NCBI GenBank assembly: GCA_030427145.1
Contig: JAUHWT010000007.1
Span: 143,369 to 207,368, forward strand
DNA length: 64,000 nt
Origin: Alphaproteobacteria bacterium
Lineage (GTDB): Bacteria > Pseudomonadota > Alphaproteobacteria > Rhodobacterales > Rhodobacteraceae
Direction of reading: 5' to 3'
Shown here: in pieces, positions 8,107 to 15,763 of the stretch
Position numbering within the stretch: position 1 is the first letter of the stretch
Layout: the number at the start of each line of letters is the position of its first letter
Notes under the pieces: generated by a model
The model's database searches: none
Seen by the model: the letters and a program-made list of their open reading frames with translations, nothing else
Told to the model about the DNA's origin: nothing
Program-made: the position numbers and the translations under genes

Positions 8107-8922
8107 CTAGACGAGGGCAAGGATCCGCGCCGGTCCACCGGTGCCGCCCTGGTGTTTCGGGGCACCTACAATCAGGGTCGCGCCCGTTGCCGGAAGCCTG
8201 TCGAGATTTGCCACACATTCCACCCCAAACCGTCCGCTGGGCAGCCAAGCGTAGTGAAAGGCGAAATCCGCGGACGGCCCGTGATCGAGCGACAGCGTGT
8301 CCACAGCGACCGAGGCCGCTCCCGCATTTGCCAGCATCTCAGCGCATTCGACGTGGAAGCCTGGGAAATGCATCGCCTCTCCATCAAAGCTCCGGAACGC
8401 GTCCGAATCAGCCTTCGAACTCCAGCCTGAATGCATAGCGACACAGGCATTTGCCGGGATCTCCCCATTCGCGGCGATCCAGGCTGAAATGTCATCCGGC
8501 GTGACCTGCGCATCCGGGTTTTCGGCCGCGCGGGCGGCAATGTCGATAACGCAGAGCGGCGCGACGAGGTTGGATACCGGTATCTCATCCACTGAAGCAC
8601 CATCCTCGGAAAAATGCAGCGGCGCATCGATATGCGTGCCCGTGTGCTCATCAATGCGCAGATCGAACAGGTTGTAGAAATGCTCCGCGTAGTTGAATTT
8701 CTGCTCCATGAAGAACTGCTGTTCGCCCGAGAAAGTCGGAAATTCCGGTGTCAGGGTATGTGTCAGATCCTCAACCGCGTCGTGGCCCTGCGCCAATGCC
8801 GAAGGAGCCGCGGCCACGCCGCCAAGCGCCGCTGCGGTGCCCGCCATCGCCGCACCTTTGAACAATCCCCGGCGGGACAGCATTCTGTCCTTCACCGAAT
8901 TCATCACGCACATGTCGCACAT
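8107..8922 (-). CDS. Tat-exported cyclase-family (kynurenine formamidase-like) metal hydrolase
   Basis: Start at 8922 has a purine-rich ribosome site (GGGGAACAG) and gives a 271-residue protein with a twin-arginine signal (LSRRGLFKGAAMAG) ending near APSALAQG. The mature domain carries the Cyclase_2 signature HTGTHIDAPLHF (about residues 118-129), whose His and Asp residues bind the metal, plus FPGFHVECAEML and DTLSLDHG. Relatives hydrolyse formamides, lactams or cyclic esters; kynurenine formamidase is the best known but is cytoplasmic. Convergent with the indolepyruvate oxidoreductase gene 20 bp away, which hints only weakly at a shared role in aromatic amino acid breakdown. Confidence 0.8.
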   Translation of the reverse strand: MCDMCVMNSVKDRMLSRRGLFKGAAMAGTAAALGGVAAAPSALAQGHDAVEDLTHTLTPEFPTFSGEQQFFMEQKFNYAEHFYNLFDLRIDEHTGTHIDAPLHFSEDGASVDEIPVSNLVAPLCVIDIAARAAENPDAQVTPDDISAWIAANGEIPANACVAMHSGWSSKADSDAFRSFDGEAMHFPGFHVECAEMLANAGAASVAVDTLSLDHGPSADFAFHYAWLPSGRFGVECVANLDRLPATGATLIVGAPKHQGGTGGPARILALV

Positions 8923-9111
8923 TTTTTCTGTTCCCCGTTCCTGTTGGCTGTTTGAACGGGAACCGTAGCACAGTCGTGCCGTTCGGAATAAGTCCGCGCG
9001 GTTTTCGTTACGCAAATGACATTCCATGGTCACGGAGCCGTTACCCGTTCCCTCCAGGCTTTGGTACGCGCCGGTTCGCAGCATCCGGTCCCGTGTCTGT
9101 CCGGAAGTTCA

Positions 9112-9744
9112 ATGTCTTCAGATCCTTACTTTCTGCTCCGTACAATCTCAGGCGCGATGAACCGTTCCACCCTGGCCCTCGCCCTGTGTCTGATTACTGC
9201 TGTTTATCTGACACTGTGCGTCGGCTCGGCCCGTGACCGCATCGGTGACCGGATTCAGATCGCGCTACCGGTTGTGGGGCTGGCCTGTTCAACCATGAAA
9301 AACGGCGCGCGTGACTATGTTCTGCGCTTTGCGGGAGCCATGACGGTCGTGCATGGTTTGAAAAACGGACTTGGTGAAACACCGCTGAACCTGCGCCCAG
9401 GCGGATCCGACCGCGGTTTCCCGTCCGGGCACACCGCCGCCTCAGCCTATGGCGCGAGCTATCTTGCCCGCGAGTGTGGTTCCTTTGTGCCGTGGGTCGG
9501 GCCGGTCGTCGTGCTGTCCGCCGGTTTCGTCGCGGGCAGCCGGGTTGAATCCGGTCACCACGATCTCGTTCAGGTCATGGCCGGTGCGCTCGTTGGCGTG
9601 GCATTTGACCGTGTCGGCCGAAGTCACCGTGCCAAACGCCGTCGCCGGGCCTCGGGCCTGCGCTGGCGTCGTCGCGTCGCCGGCATTCCGTTCCTGCTCC
9701 GGTCGCATGGCGTGCTGCCCTTTCCGGAAACCCGCTCGACATGA
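9112..9744 (+). CDS. PAP2-superfamily membrane phosphatase
   Basis: This protein of about 210 residues has a hydrophobic start and the PAP2 acid-phosphatase signature: a PSGHTAA motif (about residue 104) and, further on, SRVESGHHDLVQV, giving the conserved Arg, His and Asp. ATG 9112 follows GGAAG at suitable distance; ATG 9157 with AGG ahead of it is an alternative that starts right at the first membrane segment. Family members remove phosphate from lipids or lipid A. Its last codons overlap the start of the next gene, an LpxQ-like barrel, so a role in lipid A remodelling (LpxE/LpxF-like) is a reasonable inference. The basic C-terminal tail (RAKRRRRA) is notable. Confidence 0.78.
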   Translation: MSSDPYFLLRTISGAMNRSTLALALCLITAVYLTLCVGSARDRIGDRIQIALPVVGLACSTMKNGARDYVLRFAGAMTVVHGLKNGLGETPLNLRPGGSDRGFPSGHTAASAYGASYLARECGSFVPWVGPVVVLSAGFVAGSRVESGHHDLVQVMAGALVGVAFDRVGRSHRAKRRRRASGLRWRRRVAGIPFLLRSHGVLPFPETRST

Positions 9745-10394
9745 TTTCCCGTGCCGGCGCGATCCTGCTGACCCTGTTGCCCGCGACCGGTTGGGCGCAA
9801 CACGACCTGAGTGTTTATGGCGGCATTCAGGGCGCCTTCAGTTCGGACATGGACGGCAGGGACGTCAACGGGGAACCGCTGTCCTTCGACGTGGACTGGG
9901 AGGGACGATCCCTCGACATGCCACCCTATTACGGCCTGCGTTACACTTGGTGGCGCGGGCAAAAGTGGGGGCTGACGCTCGATTTTACCCATGTGAAGCT
10001 CTACGCGGACGATGCGTCGCTCGATCGCTCCGGTTTCGAAACCCTCGAATTCACCGACGGCCTGAACGTCGCAACCATCGGGGCCACAAGGCGTTTCGAT
10101 CCGGTCTCCGGCGTCATTCCTCATGCGGGCTTTGGCGTCGGGTTTGTCTACCCCCATGTGGAAACCCGGTCACCGCAGTCCCAGGACCGGACTTATGAGT
10201 ACCAGTTCGGCGGACTCGCCGCAGCGGCGCGGTTCGGAGTGACTTATCCTTTCAGCGATCACTGGCACCTCTTCGGCGAGTACGAAGCGAATTACGTCAG
10301 GCTCGATGTTGACATGAATGGCGGCGGCTCACTGAGGAGCGACATCGTCACCAACGCGCTCAATCTCGGCCTGACCTGGCGCTTCGGCCCCTGA
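9741..10394 (+). CDS. Outer-membrane beta-barrel, LpxQ-like lipid A oxidase family
   Basis: 217 residues with a signal peptide ending ATGWAQ and a C terminus ending in an aromatic residue close to the end (LTWRFGP), as in outer-membrane barrels. Segments such as DMPPYYGLRYTWWRGQKWG, the stretch SGFETLEFTDGLNV, and GGGSLRSDIVTNALN recall rhizobial LpxQ, which oxidises the proximal glucosamine of lipid A to 2-aminogluconate using oxygen. The assignment is from recalled family sequence, not from a search. Overlap with the PAP2 gene supports a lipid A modification pair. It could instead be a non-catalytic porin-like protein. Confidence 0.62.
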   Translation: MISRAGAILLTLLPATGWAQHDLSVYGGIQGAFSSDMDGRDVNGEPLSFDVDWEGRSLDMPPYYGLRYTWWRGQKWGLTLDFTHVKLYADDASLDRSGFETLEFTDGLNVATIGATRRFDPVSGVIPHAGFGVGFVYPHVETRSPQSQDRTYEYQFGGLAAAARFGVTYPFSDHWHLFGEYEANYVRLDVDMNGGGSLRSDIVTNALNLGLTWRFGP

Positions 10395-10406
10395 TCGCAC
10401 CACCTT

Positions 10407-11081
10407 TCAAACCGCATTGCGGCAGGTCGGTTGCTTCCCGCTCAACACTCCGTTTTTCATTCTTAGCGTGCGCGTGGCGACCCTGCGGCGAAAATGCGGA
10501 TCATGGCTGACCAGCACCATGGCCTGGGGCAGGGCAAGCAGTATTTCCGTTAGACGCCCGGCGTTTTCCTCGTCCAGCGCATTGGTGGGCTCATCGAGCA
10601 GCAGCACCTCCGGCTCCATCGCCAGCACCGTCGCCAGCGTGACCAAACGCTTTTCCCCACCCGACAGCCTGTGGGTCACCCGGTCGCGCAGATGCAGCAG
10701 CTCGAGCCTTGCCAGCGTCGCCTCGACGGTGCGCATCGCCACGGTCCGGCTCTGCCCGAGGTTCAGTGGGCCGAACGCCACATCCTCCGCCACGGTGGGG
10801 CAGAAAAGCTGATCGTCCGGATCCTGAAACACCAGTCCCGCGCGCCGGCGCACATCATTGAAATCCGCGTCCACGGCCCGGCGCTCCCCGAAGGCGGTCA
10901 CGCTTCCCGACTGGGGCATCAGGAGCCCCACCATAACCTTCAGCAGTGTCGACTTGCCCGAGCCGTTATGCCCGGTGATGAAAACCCGCTCGCCAGCCTC
11001 CAAAGTGAAATCCACACTATCGAGCGCCGGCGGGCGTCCTGCATATCCAAACCGTATTCCGCGCAGTTCAAACAGCGCCAT
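10407..11081 (-). CDS. cbiO: Cobalt ECF transporter ATP-binding protein
   Basis: 224-residue ABC ATPase with Walker A GHNGSGKST (about residues 37-45), Q-loop FQDPDDQL, signature LSGGEKR, Walker B EVLLLDEPTNALD and switch His in VSHDPH. It powers the cobalt or nickel uptake complex together with the T component encoded just upstream, whose gene overlaps it by 14 bp. It is the last gene of a five-gene minus-strand operon that begins behind a cobalamin riboswitch, which argues for cobalt rather than nickel. It converges on the lpxQ-like gene 12 bp away. Confidence 0.88.
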   Translation of the reverse strand: MALFELRGIRFGYAGRPPALDSVDFTLEAGERVFITGHNGSGKSTLLKVMVGLLMPQSGSVTAFGERRAVDADFNDVRRRAGLVFQDPDDQLFCPTVAEDVAFGPLNLGQSRTVAMRTVEATLARLELLHLRDRVTHRLSGGEKRLVTLATVLAMEPEVLLLDEPTNALDEENAGRLTEILLALPQAMVLVSHDPHFRRRVATRTLRMKNGVLSGKQPTCRNAV

Positions 11082-11865
11082 GGAGAATATCCGCCACTAT
11101 CAGCGCGCAGAGAACCGCCCCAAAACCAACACCAAACACCACATCAGCCCGCGTCCATGAAACCGTGTTGAGCACCGGGATACGCCCGGTAAACCCCCTG
11201 CATTTCATCGCCCCCAGAATGCGTTCCGAACGCTCAACCGCCCGCACCAGCATCATTCCAATCAGGTAGCCAAAACTGCGCCAGGTATGCAGCCCGTTTT
11301 TCCGCGCCTGAAACCCGCGCGCCAGCATCGCCTGCCGAAGGCGCTGATACTCCTCGCGCAGCACCTCGATGTACCGCACGGTAAACATCATCAGATGCAC
11401 CAGCCTCTCCGGCACCCTTAACCGGAACAGCGCATGTCCCACCGTCACCGGCTCGAGACTTCCGACCAGTGACATCAGTGCCAGAATGGCCGCGTTCGCC
11501 GTTAGACCGATTTCCACCGCCCGGTGGAACCCCTGCCAGCTTGCCTCAAAGCCCAGCACGGTAAACATTGTATCGCCCGGCATGGTGAACGGCATGAACA
11601 CAAGAATAAAAATGATGAAACCGTCCATCGCGATCATCCGCCGCAGGGTCGTGCGCATCGGCACCCGCGCCGAAAGCATCAGCAGCACCGCAACACCAAG
11701 GGCCGCCGCCAGAACCGGGATGTGCCGACACCCGACGACCACAACCGCAAACAGAACCGCAGCAATCACCCGTGTCCGTGGATCGAGCATGTTCAGGTCG
11801 GGCAGCCGGCGGACCCGGGGCAGAACGTCTTCTTCAGTCGCCGCAATGGACAGTATCGGATTCAT
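11068..11865 (-). CDS. cbiQ: Cobalt ECF transporter T component
   Basis: 265 residues with five to six predicted membrane segments and the two short Ala-Arg-Gly motifs used to couple with the ATPase: ARGFQ (about 186-190) and an MKCRGF variant of the second (about 222-227). The ATG at 11865 has an excellent ribosome site (GGAGGAGG). Such T proteins join the M-type binding unit to the CbiO ATPase in the inner membrane. The start overlaps the end of the preceding L gene. Confidence 0.85.
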   Translation of the reverse strand: MNPILSIAATEEDVLPRVRRLPDLNMLDPRTRVIAAVLFAVVVVGCRHIPVLAAALGVAVLLMLSARVPMRTTLRRMIAMDGFIIFILVFMPFTMPGDTMFTVLGFEASWQGFHRAVEIGLTANAAILALMSLVGSLEPVTVGHALFRLRVPERLVHLMMFTVRYIEVLREEYQRLRQAMLARGFQARKNGLHTWRSFGYLIGMMLVRAVERSERILGAMKCRGFTGRIPVLNTVSWTRADVVFGVGFGAVLCALIVADILHGAV

Positions 11866-12434
11866 GTTTCCTCCTCCTGCCGTCCCTGGCGCCGGGCCAT
11901 GAAATAAAAGCCCACTCCGAACAGCCCGAAGATATAGCCGATGCCACCGAGAATGTTTTGAAAGTCGTTCTTTTCCCTGTAGGCCGCGATTTCCTGCCGC
12001 AACGGCCGCAGTTCGTCGCGGATCATTGTTGCAATCTCGGCCTTCATCTCGGGCGGCAGGGTGGTCGTCACTACCGAACCGGTCCGGCCCGCCGTTGGAG
12101 CCACGGGCGCTTCCCCGTCATCCGACAGTTCGCTCCCCTCCATCACGGCCTCAGCCGCATGCCCCGCGCCCAGGTTGGCGCGAAACACATGGGTCATGTC
12201 GCCGACCGGTTCGAAAACGAAAAAGCCGTCCTCATCCGTGACCGTTTGTCCGAGCGGGTTACCGCTGGTATCCAGAACCTCAACAATCTGGTTTGCGGCA
12301 ACCGCACCGTTGGAGAAGCCAATCTCGCCCTCAATCATGTCACCGGCCATGAACACCGAGGCAATGACCTTGTGCGCGGAGGCTGGTGTCACCCCAACGA
12401 GCATCAGCCCAAGTACGACGGCAACGACCCGCAT
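11862..12434 (-). CDS. Cobalt/nickel ECF transporter accessory protein, NikL-like
   Basis: 190 residues: signal peptide ending ASAHK, a periplasmic carboxypeptidase-regulatory-like beta domain (residues about 20-95, GNPLGQTVTDEDGFFVFEP), a linker, a possible short coiled region around residues 128-155, and one C-terminal membrane segment (about 160-180, GGIGYIFGLFGVGFYF) before a charged tail. This single-anchored layout fits NikL, which replaces the small N subunit (CbiN/NikN) in some systems. The mature protein begins with His-Lys, which could help bind metal, as the N-terminal His does in related M subunits. Overlaps cbiM at its start and cbiQ at its end. Confidence 0.72.
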   Translation of the reverse strand: MRVVAVVLGLMLVGVTPASAHKVIASVFMAGDMIEGEIGFSNGAVAANQIVEVLDTSGNPLGQTVTDEDGFFVFEPVGDMTHVFRANLGAGHAAEAVMEGSELSDDGEAPVAPTAGRTGSVVTTTLPPEMKAEIATMIRDELRPLRQEIAAYREKNDFQNILGGIGYIFGLFGVGFYFMARRQGRQEEET

Positions 12435-13057
12435 CACCGTGCTTCCCCCATCACCGGTGCCACATCCAAAAGCTCCGGTTTGACCAGACGCGTCAGGTGA
12501 ACCGCCGCCGCCGTCAGACCCGCCTCGATCACCATCACCGGGATATGGGCAAAGAACACGAACTTTGCCGCCGGATAAAACTCCTCTCCGGACAGGGCCA
12601 GCGACGCCGCGACCATGATCGTTGTAAGCGCGATGGACAAACCGCCCGCCAGAGCGCCCCACAGCGCGGCAATGCGCGCATCCGATGAGCGCACACCCCC
12701 GCGGCAGAGATACCATGCCGCTACGGCGGGCAGGGCAATGTTGACCGTATTGATCCCAAGCACCGTAAGCCCGCCAAAGCCGAAAAACACCGCCTGAAGC
12801 AAAAGCCCGACAAACAGCGCAGGCACCGCCGCCCAGCCCAGCACAATCCCGGCCAGACCGTTCATGATCAGATGAACCGAGGACGGCCCAATCGGCACAT
12901 GGATCAGCGAGGCCACAAAGAAACTCGCCGACAGAACCCCAGCCACCGGGATCTTTTCCATGGGCATATGGCGCAGACCCATGGCGATGCCACCCACCGC
13001 GAGGACGGCGCCACCGGCGACGACACTGTTCGCGAGGGCGCCATCCACAATATGCAT
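12434..13057 (-). CDS. cbiM: Cobalt/nickel ECF transporter substrate-binding membrane subunit
   Basis: 207 residues beginning MHIVDGAL, the invariant start of CbiM/NikM in which the N-terminal Met1-His2 amine and imidazole bind the metal. The second conserved element HVPIGPSSVHLIMNGL (about residues 54-69) supplies further His ligands. Six to seven membrane segments are predicted. Position between K-like and L-like accessory genes in a riboswitch-led operon indicates cobalt import for cobalamin synthesis. Confidence 0.9.
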   Translation of the reverse strand: MHIVDGALANSVVAGGAVLAVGGIAMGLRHMPMEKIPVAGVLSASFFVASLIHVPIGPSSVHLIMNGLAGIVLGWAAVPALFVGLLLQAVFFGFGGLTVLGINTVNIALPAVAAWYLCRGGVRSSDARIAALWGALAGGLSIALTTIMVAASLALSGEEFYPAAKFVFFAHIPVMVIEAGLTAAAVHLTRLVKPELLDVAPVMGEAR

Positions 13058-13863
13058 CAGGGCTGCTCCGCCAGATCCCAGGCACGAACCCAGATCACCG
13101 CATCCTGGCTCAGCTCCTTGCCTTCATGCTCGGTATCCGGTCCCGACCCAAGGGCCACAAATCCCCAGAAACCAGCCTTCGGAATGCCGAAGCTGAAATA
13201 CCCGTTCGCATCCGTCAGGGCCACGATACTGCCGCCGGGCAGGGGGGCTGCGGTGGCCGGACGCGGTGCACCGGCGTCCATATCAGGTTCCGCGGCCATA
13301 AACTCGACCTCGATCTCCGCCCCGGCGACCGGTTCTCCCCCGGACACCACCTGGCCCGAAAATGTCGACCCGGCGAGCACGTTGTAGGGTTTGCTCAGGG
13401 GAAGGATTTCCGTGGCAAGACCCACCGGCGCATCCCAGTCGGTGGGAACCGTGTTTCTGTTCAGATAGGACTTGGTGAGCTGCTGGATATAGATGTCCTC
13501 GCTCTCCTCGTAATAGGGCTGAGGCACCGTCACCAGCACGTAGTCCCCCGAACGTTTCACGGGCACCGACCCGTTCCACGCCTTCGCGGAATTCTCCTTC
13601 CCGGTGAACTCGAATTCGGACAGGCTGTTCATCAGATCGGTTTTTTCCCCGCGATGGATCACAAAAAATTCCTGTGGCTTTTCCATGTCCATGACATGGC
13701 CGTTTTCAAACGGGTGCCAGAAAATCAGTTTTAGCGGCACATCGCCGGGACGCTCGATCAGGGTGTCCGGAGAATAAATCAACTGGAAATGGGCCGCTAC
13801 GGGCGGCGCAGCCCCCAAAAGGCTCAAGGTAACCGCGCAGGCAACGCCGGTATTATCAAACAT
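13057..13863 (-). CDS. Periplasmic DUF4198 protein, NikK-like metal-uptake accessory
   Basis: The ATG at 13863 gives 268 residues with a signal peptide ending PVAAHF; a longer open frame upstream reaches toward the riboswitch leader and is not supported. The mature protein starts with His, a common feature of metal-handling periplasmic proteins, and contains HPFENGHVMDMEKP followed by beta-rich domains and a carboxypeptidase-regulatory-like segment (SGGEPVAGAEIEVEF). DUF4198/NikK proteins accompany CbiM/NikM transporters and are thought to present the metal in the periplasm. First gene of the K-M-L-Q-O operon, 150 bp downstream of the cobalamin riboswitch. Confidence 0.75.
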   Translation of the reverse strand: MFDNTGVACAVTLSLLGAAPPVAAHFQLIYSPDTLIERPGDVPLKLIFWHPFENGHVMDMEKPQEFFVIHRGEKTDLMNSLSEFEFTGKENSAKAWNGSVPVKRSGDYVLVTVPQPYYEESEDIYIQQLTKSYLNRNTVPTDWDAPVGLATEILPLSKPYNVLAGSTFSGQVVSGGEPVAGAEIEVEFMAAEPDMDAGAPRPATAAPLPGGSIVALTDANGYFSFGIPKAGFWGFVALGSGPDTEHEGKELSQDAVIWVRAWDLAEQP

Positions 13864-14011
13864 CGGTCTACTCCATTGCGTTCCTCCCCGGAACGCGATG
13901 CAAGGCATTTGAATGTCGGGAGTAAAATGGTCCGCAAAGGGTCCGGCCCTCTCCGAACCAGACGCTCACCCCGGCATCCGGTGGAAACAGGCCGTCCGGG
14001 TCACCCCAAAA

Positions 14012-14215
14012 CAGGCCCATGCACCGGCAGGTCTCCTGACTCGTGGGTCACGGGCTTTGGACCGGCCTTCCCAGGGAAATCCCCAGTGGCACTGTTGGTC
14101 CCGCCTACCACTCACAGTTGCGGGGGCAGTCACGGATTTGGCCCCTCTTGGGTCGTCCTCACCGTGTTCCCTTTTCATCCCGGACGCTTGACCGCCACGG
14201 GAACCGAAGCAGGGT
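14012..14215 (-). promoter_or_regulatory. Cobalamin riboswitch controlling the cobalt transporter operon
   Basis: Minus-strand reading shows, in order, GATGAAAAGGGAACACGG, the CCCCGCAACTGTGAG element, the GCCACTG loop (14084-14090), and the B12 box GAGTCAGGAGACCTGCCGG near 14022-14042. These are the conserved core pieces of the cobalamin aptamer in the right order and spacing. It lies about 150 bp upstream of the NikK-like gene and would lower transporter expression when cobalamin is plentiful. The exact ends of P1 are approximate. Confidence 0.93.
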
Positions 14216-14503
14216 ATTGATGGCAGTCACGCAGTGGTGTTGTCAATGCGGTATCGCCGCCAAGCTATGGGCCGCATCGGTGTCATGATTAACGCCGCCA
14301 GATATCGCATTCGGCGCCTTTTGAGTATCTTACGGCGACCTGGGCCGAGCGCCGGGCTCCCCGGTTAACCCTCCCGTTACGCCCAACCCGTTGGCTTAAT
14401 CTCCCGGAAAGGTTTGTGCCCGCTTTTGGCACATCAAACGCGCGGTGGGCGCATAGGGAAAAGCCGGTGGCGAGCTTCCGGCTTCGGATCAAGGGGCAAC
14501 TAC
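14216..14503. other. Intergenic stretch between riboswitch and RTX gene
   Basis: No gene is supported here. Near the RTX start there is a 7-bp inverted repeat AAGCCGG/CCGGCTT (about 14461-14485) and a good ribosome site AAGGGG ahead of ATG 14504. Divergent promoters for the cobalt operon and the RTX gene should both lie in this stretch, but no clear -35/-10 pair is visible. Confidence 0.5.
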
Positions 14504-15466
14504 ATGACCATCAACACGCAGTACGACGATGAAATCCGGTTTGGGTTTGAGGAAGACACGTATGATCCGGAACAGCGCCGCGAAGCTGTCGCGATGTTTA
14601 TGGAGGCCGCCGCTGATCATGCGGAAGATCACGGGGAAGAAGAACTCGAACACGCTGAGGACGACGCTGACAAAGCGGAAGACGACCTCGACGATGCCGA
14701 GGACGCTCATGAGGATGCCGCAGACCACGACGCGGACGAAGATGAGGACGCTGACGATCGTGACGAGGATGAAATAAAGGACAAAGACGACGATCACGAT
14801 CATGACGACGATGAGGAAGACCATGATCATGATGACGAAGACGATCATGAGGATGACGAAAAAGAAGACGACGAAGATGCCGATGACGACAAGGATGACG
14901 ATGAGGATGACGACGACGGCCTGAACGAGAAGGGCGACCGGGGCGACGATGACATGGATGGCGGCGACGGCGACGATGTCTTCCACGGACGCCGGGGCGA
15001 CGACAAAATGGACGGGGCCGATGGCGACGACCATATGAGTGGCGGTCGGGGTCATGACAATCTGTCCGGCGACAGGGGGCACGACCACCTCGACGGCGGT
15101 GCCGGCCGGGACAAGCTTTTCGGTGGACGCGGTCACGACAGCCTCGACGGCGGCGACGGTCGGGACAAGCTTAACGGCGGTAAGGGCTCCGACTACCTCG
15201 ATGGCGGCGCCGGCAAGGACAAAATGATCGGTGGAAAAGGCGATGACGAACTCTGGGGCGGTGACGGCGCCGACCTGTTCCGCTTCAAGGGGAAGTTTGG
15301 CGATGACGTCGTTGCCGACTTTGAGATCGGCGAAGACCGTCTGAAAATTTCCGGCGGAAAGAATTGGTCGGTCGAGGAAACGGAGGACGGTGTGCTCATC
15401 GAGTTCAAACACGGCTCCATCGAGTTCCACGGTCTCGATATCGACCAGATCGACGACCTGCTCTAG
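14504..15466 (+). CDS. RTX calcium-binding repeat protein with long acidic/His-rich region
   Basis: 320 residues. Residues 1-36 are ordinary; about 37-145 are almost entirely Asp, Glu, His, Ala and Lys with many DD, HD and ED steps (around 15 His); about 146-260 hold roughly a dozen GGxGxDxLx-type nonapeptides that form calcium-binding beta rolls; the last 60 residues (DLFRFKGKFGDDVVADFEIGEDRLKISG) form the usual RTX capping region. There is no N-terminal signal, as expected for type I secretion, although no secretion genes are nearby. The position between the cobalt importer and cbiX may mean a metal-buffering role, but that is a guess; a secreted structural protein is the default. Confidence 0.8.
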   Translation: MTINTQYDDEIRFGFEEDTYDPEQRREAVAMFMEAAADHAEDHGEEELEHAEDDADKAEDDLDDAEDAHEDAADHDADEDEDADDRDEDEIKDKDDDHDHDDDEEDHDHDDEDDHEDDEKEDDEDADDDKDDDEDDDDGLNEKGDRGDDDMDGGDGDDVFHGRRGDDKMDGADGDDHMSGGRGHDNLSGDRGHDHLDGGAGRDKLFGGRGHDSLDGGDGRDKLNGGKGSDYLDGGAGKDKMIGGKGDDELWGGDGADLFRFKGKFGDDVVADFEIGEDRLKISGGKNWSVEETEDGVLIEFKHGSIEFHGLDIDQIDDLL

Positions 15467-15497
15467 GCAGTCACCGTTCCAACCGACGGTGACGACA

Positions 15498-15533
15498 GGG
15501 CCCGGCCATGGCTTTCCATGCGCCGGGCCTTTA
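15498..15533 (+). terminator. Terminator after the RTX gene
   Basis: Long GC-rich stem GGCCCGGC-CATGG with loop CTTT and CCATG-C-GCCGGGCC (one bulge), followed by TTTAA, 32 bp after the RTX stop. Confidence 0.72.
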
Positions 15534-15559
15534 ACGTTCCGCGCATCTCAATCGCTCAA

Positions 15560-15763
15560 ACGCATCACTTGCCCCGCACCGCCCGCACTGCTAACAGCAA
15601 AATGTGACGATGCCGGGAGGCTGAAAGGGAGTTGCCCCGACACCGACCCAATCAGGGGGTGAAGGGCGACATCGTTGATGCGGGAAACCGCCCCCGAAAT
15701 GCTGCCATGCCGTCAGACAGGGCTGGGCCGTACGCGGCTCCGTGAACCGGGGAGAGATGGGTT
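15560..15763 (+). promoter_or_regulatory. Structured 5' leader of the cbiX operon, unassigned
   Basis: No gene is supported here. About 200 nt before cbiX could fold into several small stable hairpins: CATC-GTT-GATG (about 15670), GCGG-GAAA-CCGC with a GNRA tetraloop (about 15679-15690), and GGCCG-TACG-CGGCT (about 15727-15740). A UGAAAGGGA segment recalls the cobalamin aptamer, but the GCCACTG loop and a proper B12 box are missing, so I do not call it a cobalamin riboswitch. It may be a divergent aptamer or simply a GC-rich leader. A ribosome site GGGGAGAG precedes ATG 15764. Confidence 0.4.

Noticed and set aside
14489..15430. 313-residue minus-strand Val/Ile-rich frame that looks like a membrane protein
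   Set aside because: Reverse complement of the Asp/His-rich RTX gene (GAC/CAT becomes GTC/ATG), not a real gene.
15560..15763. Third cobalamin riboswitch before cbiX
   Set aside because: The GCCACTG loop, the CCCGCAACTGT element and a good B12 box are all absent; kept only as an unassigned structured leader.
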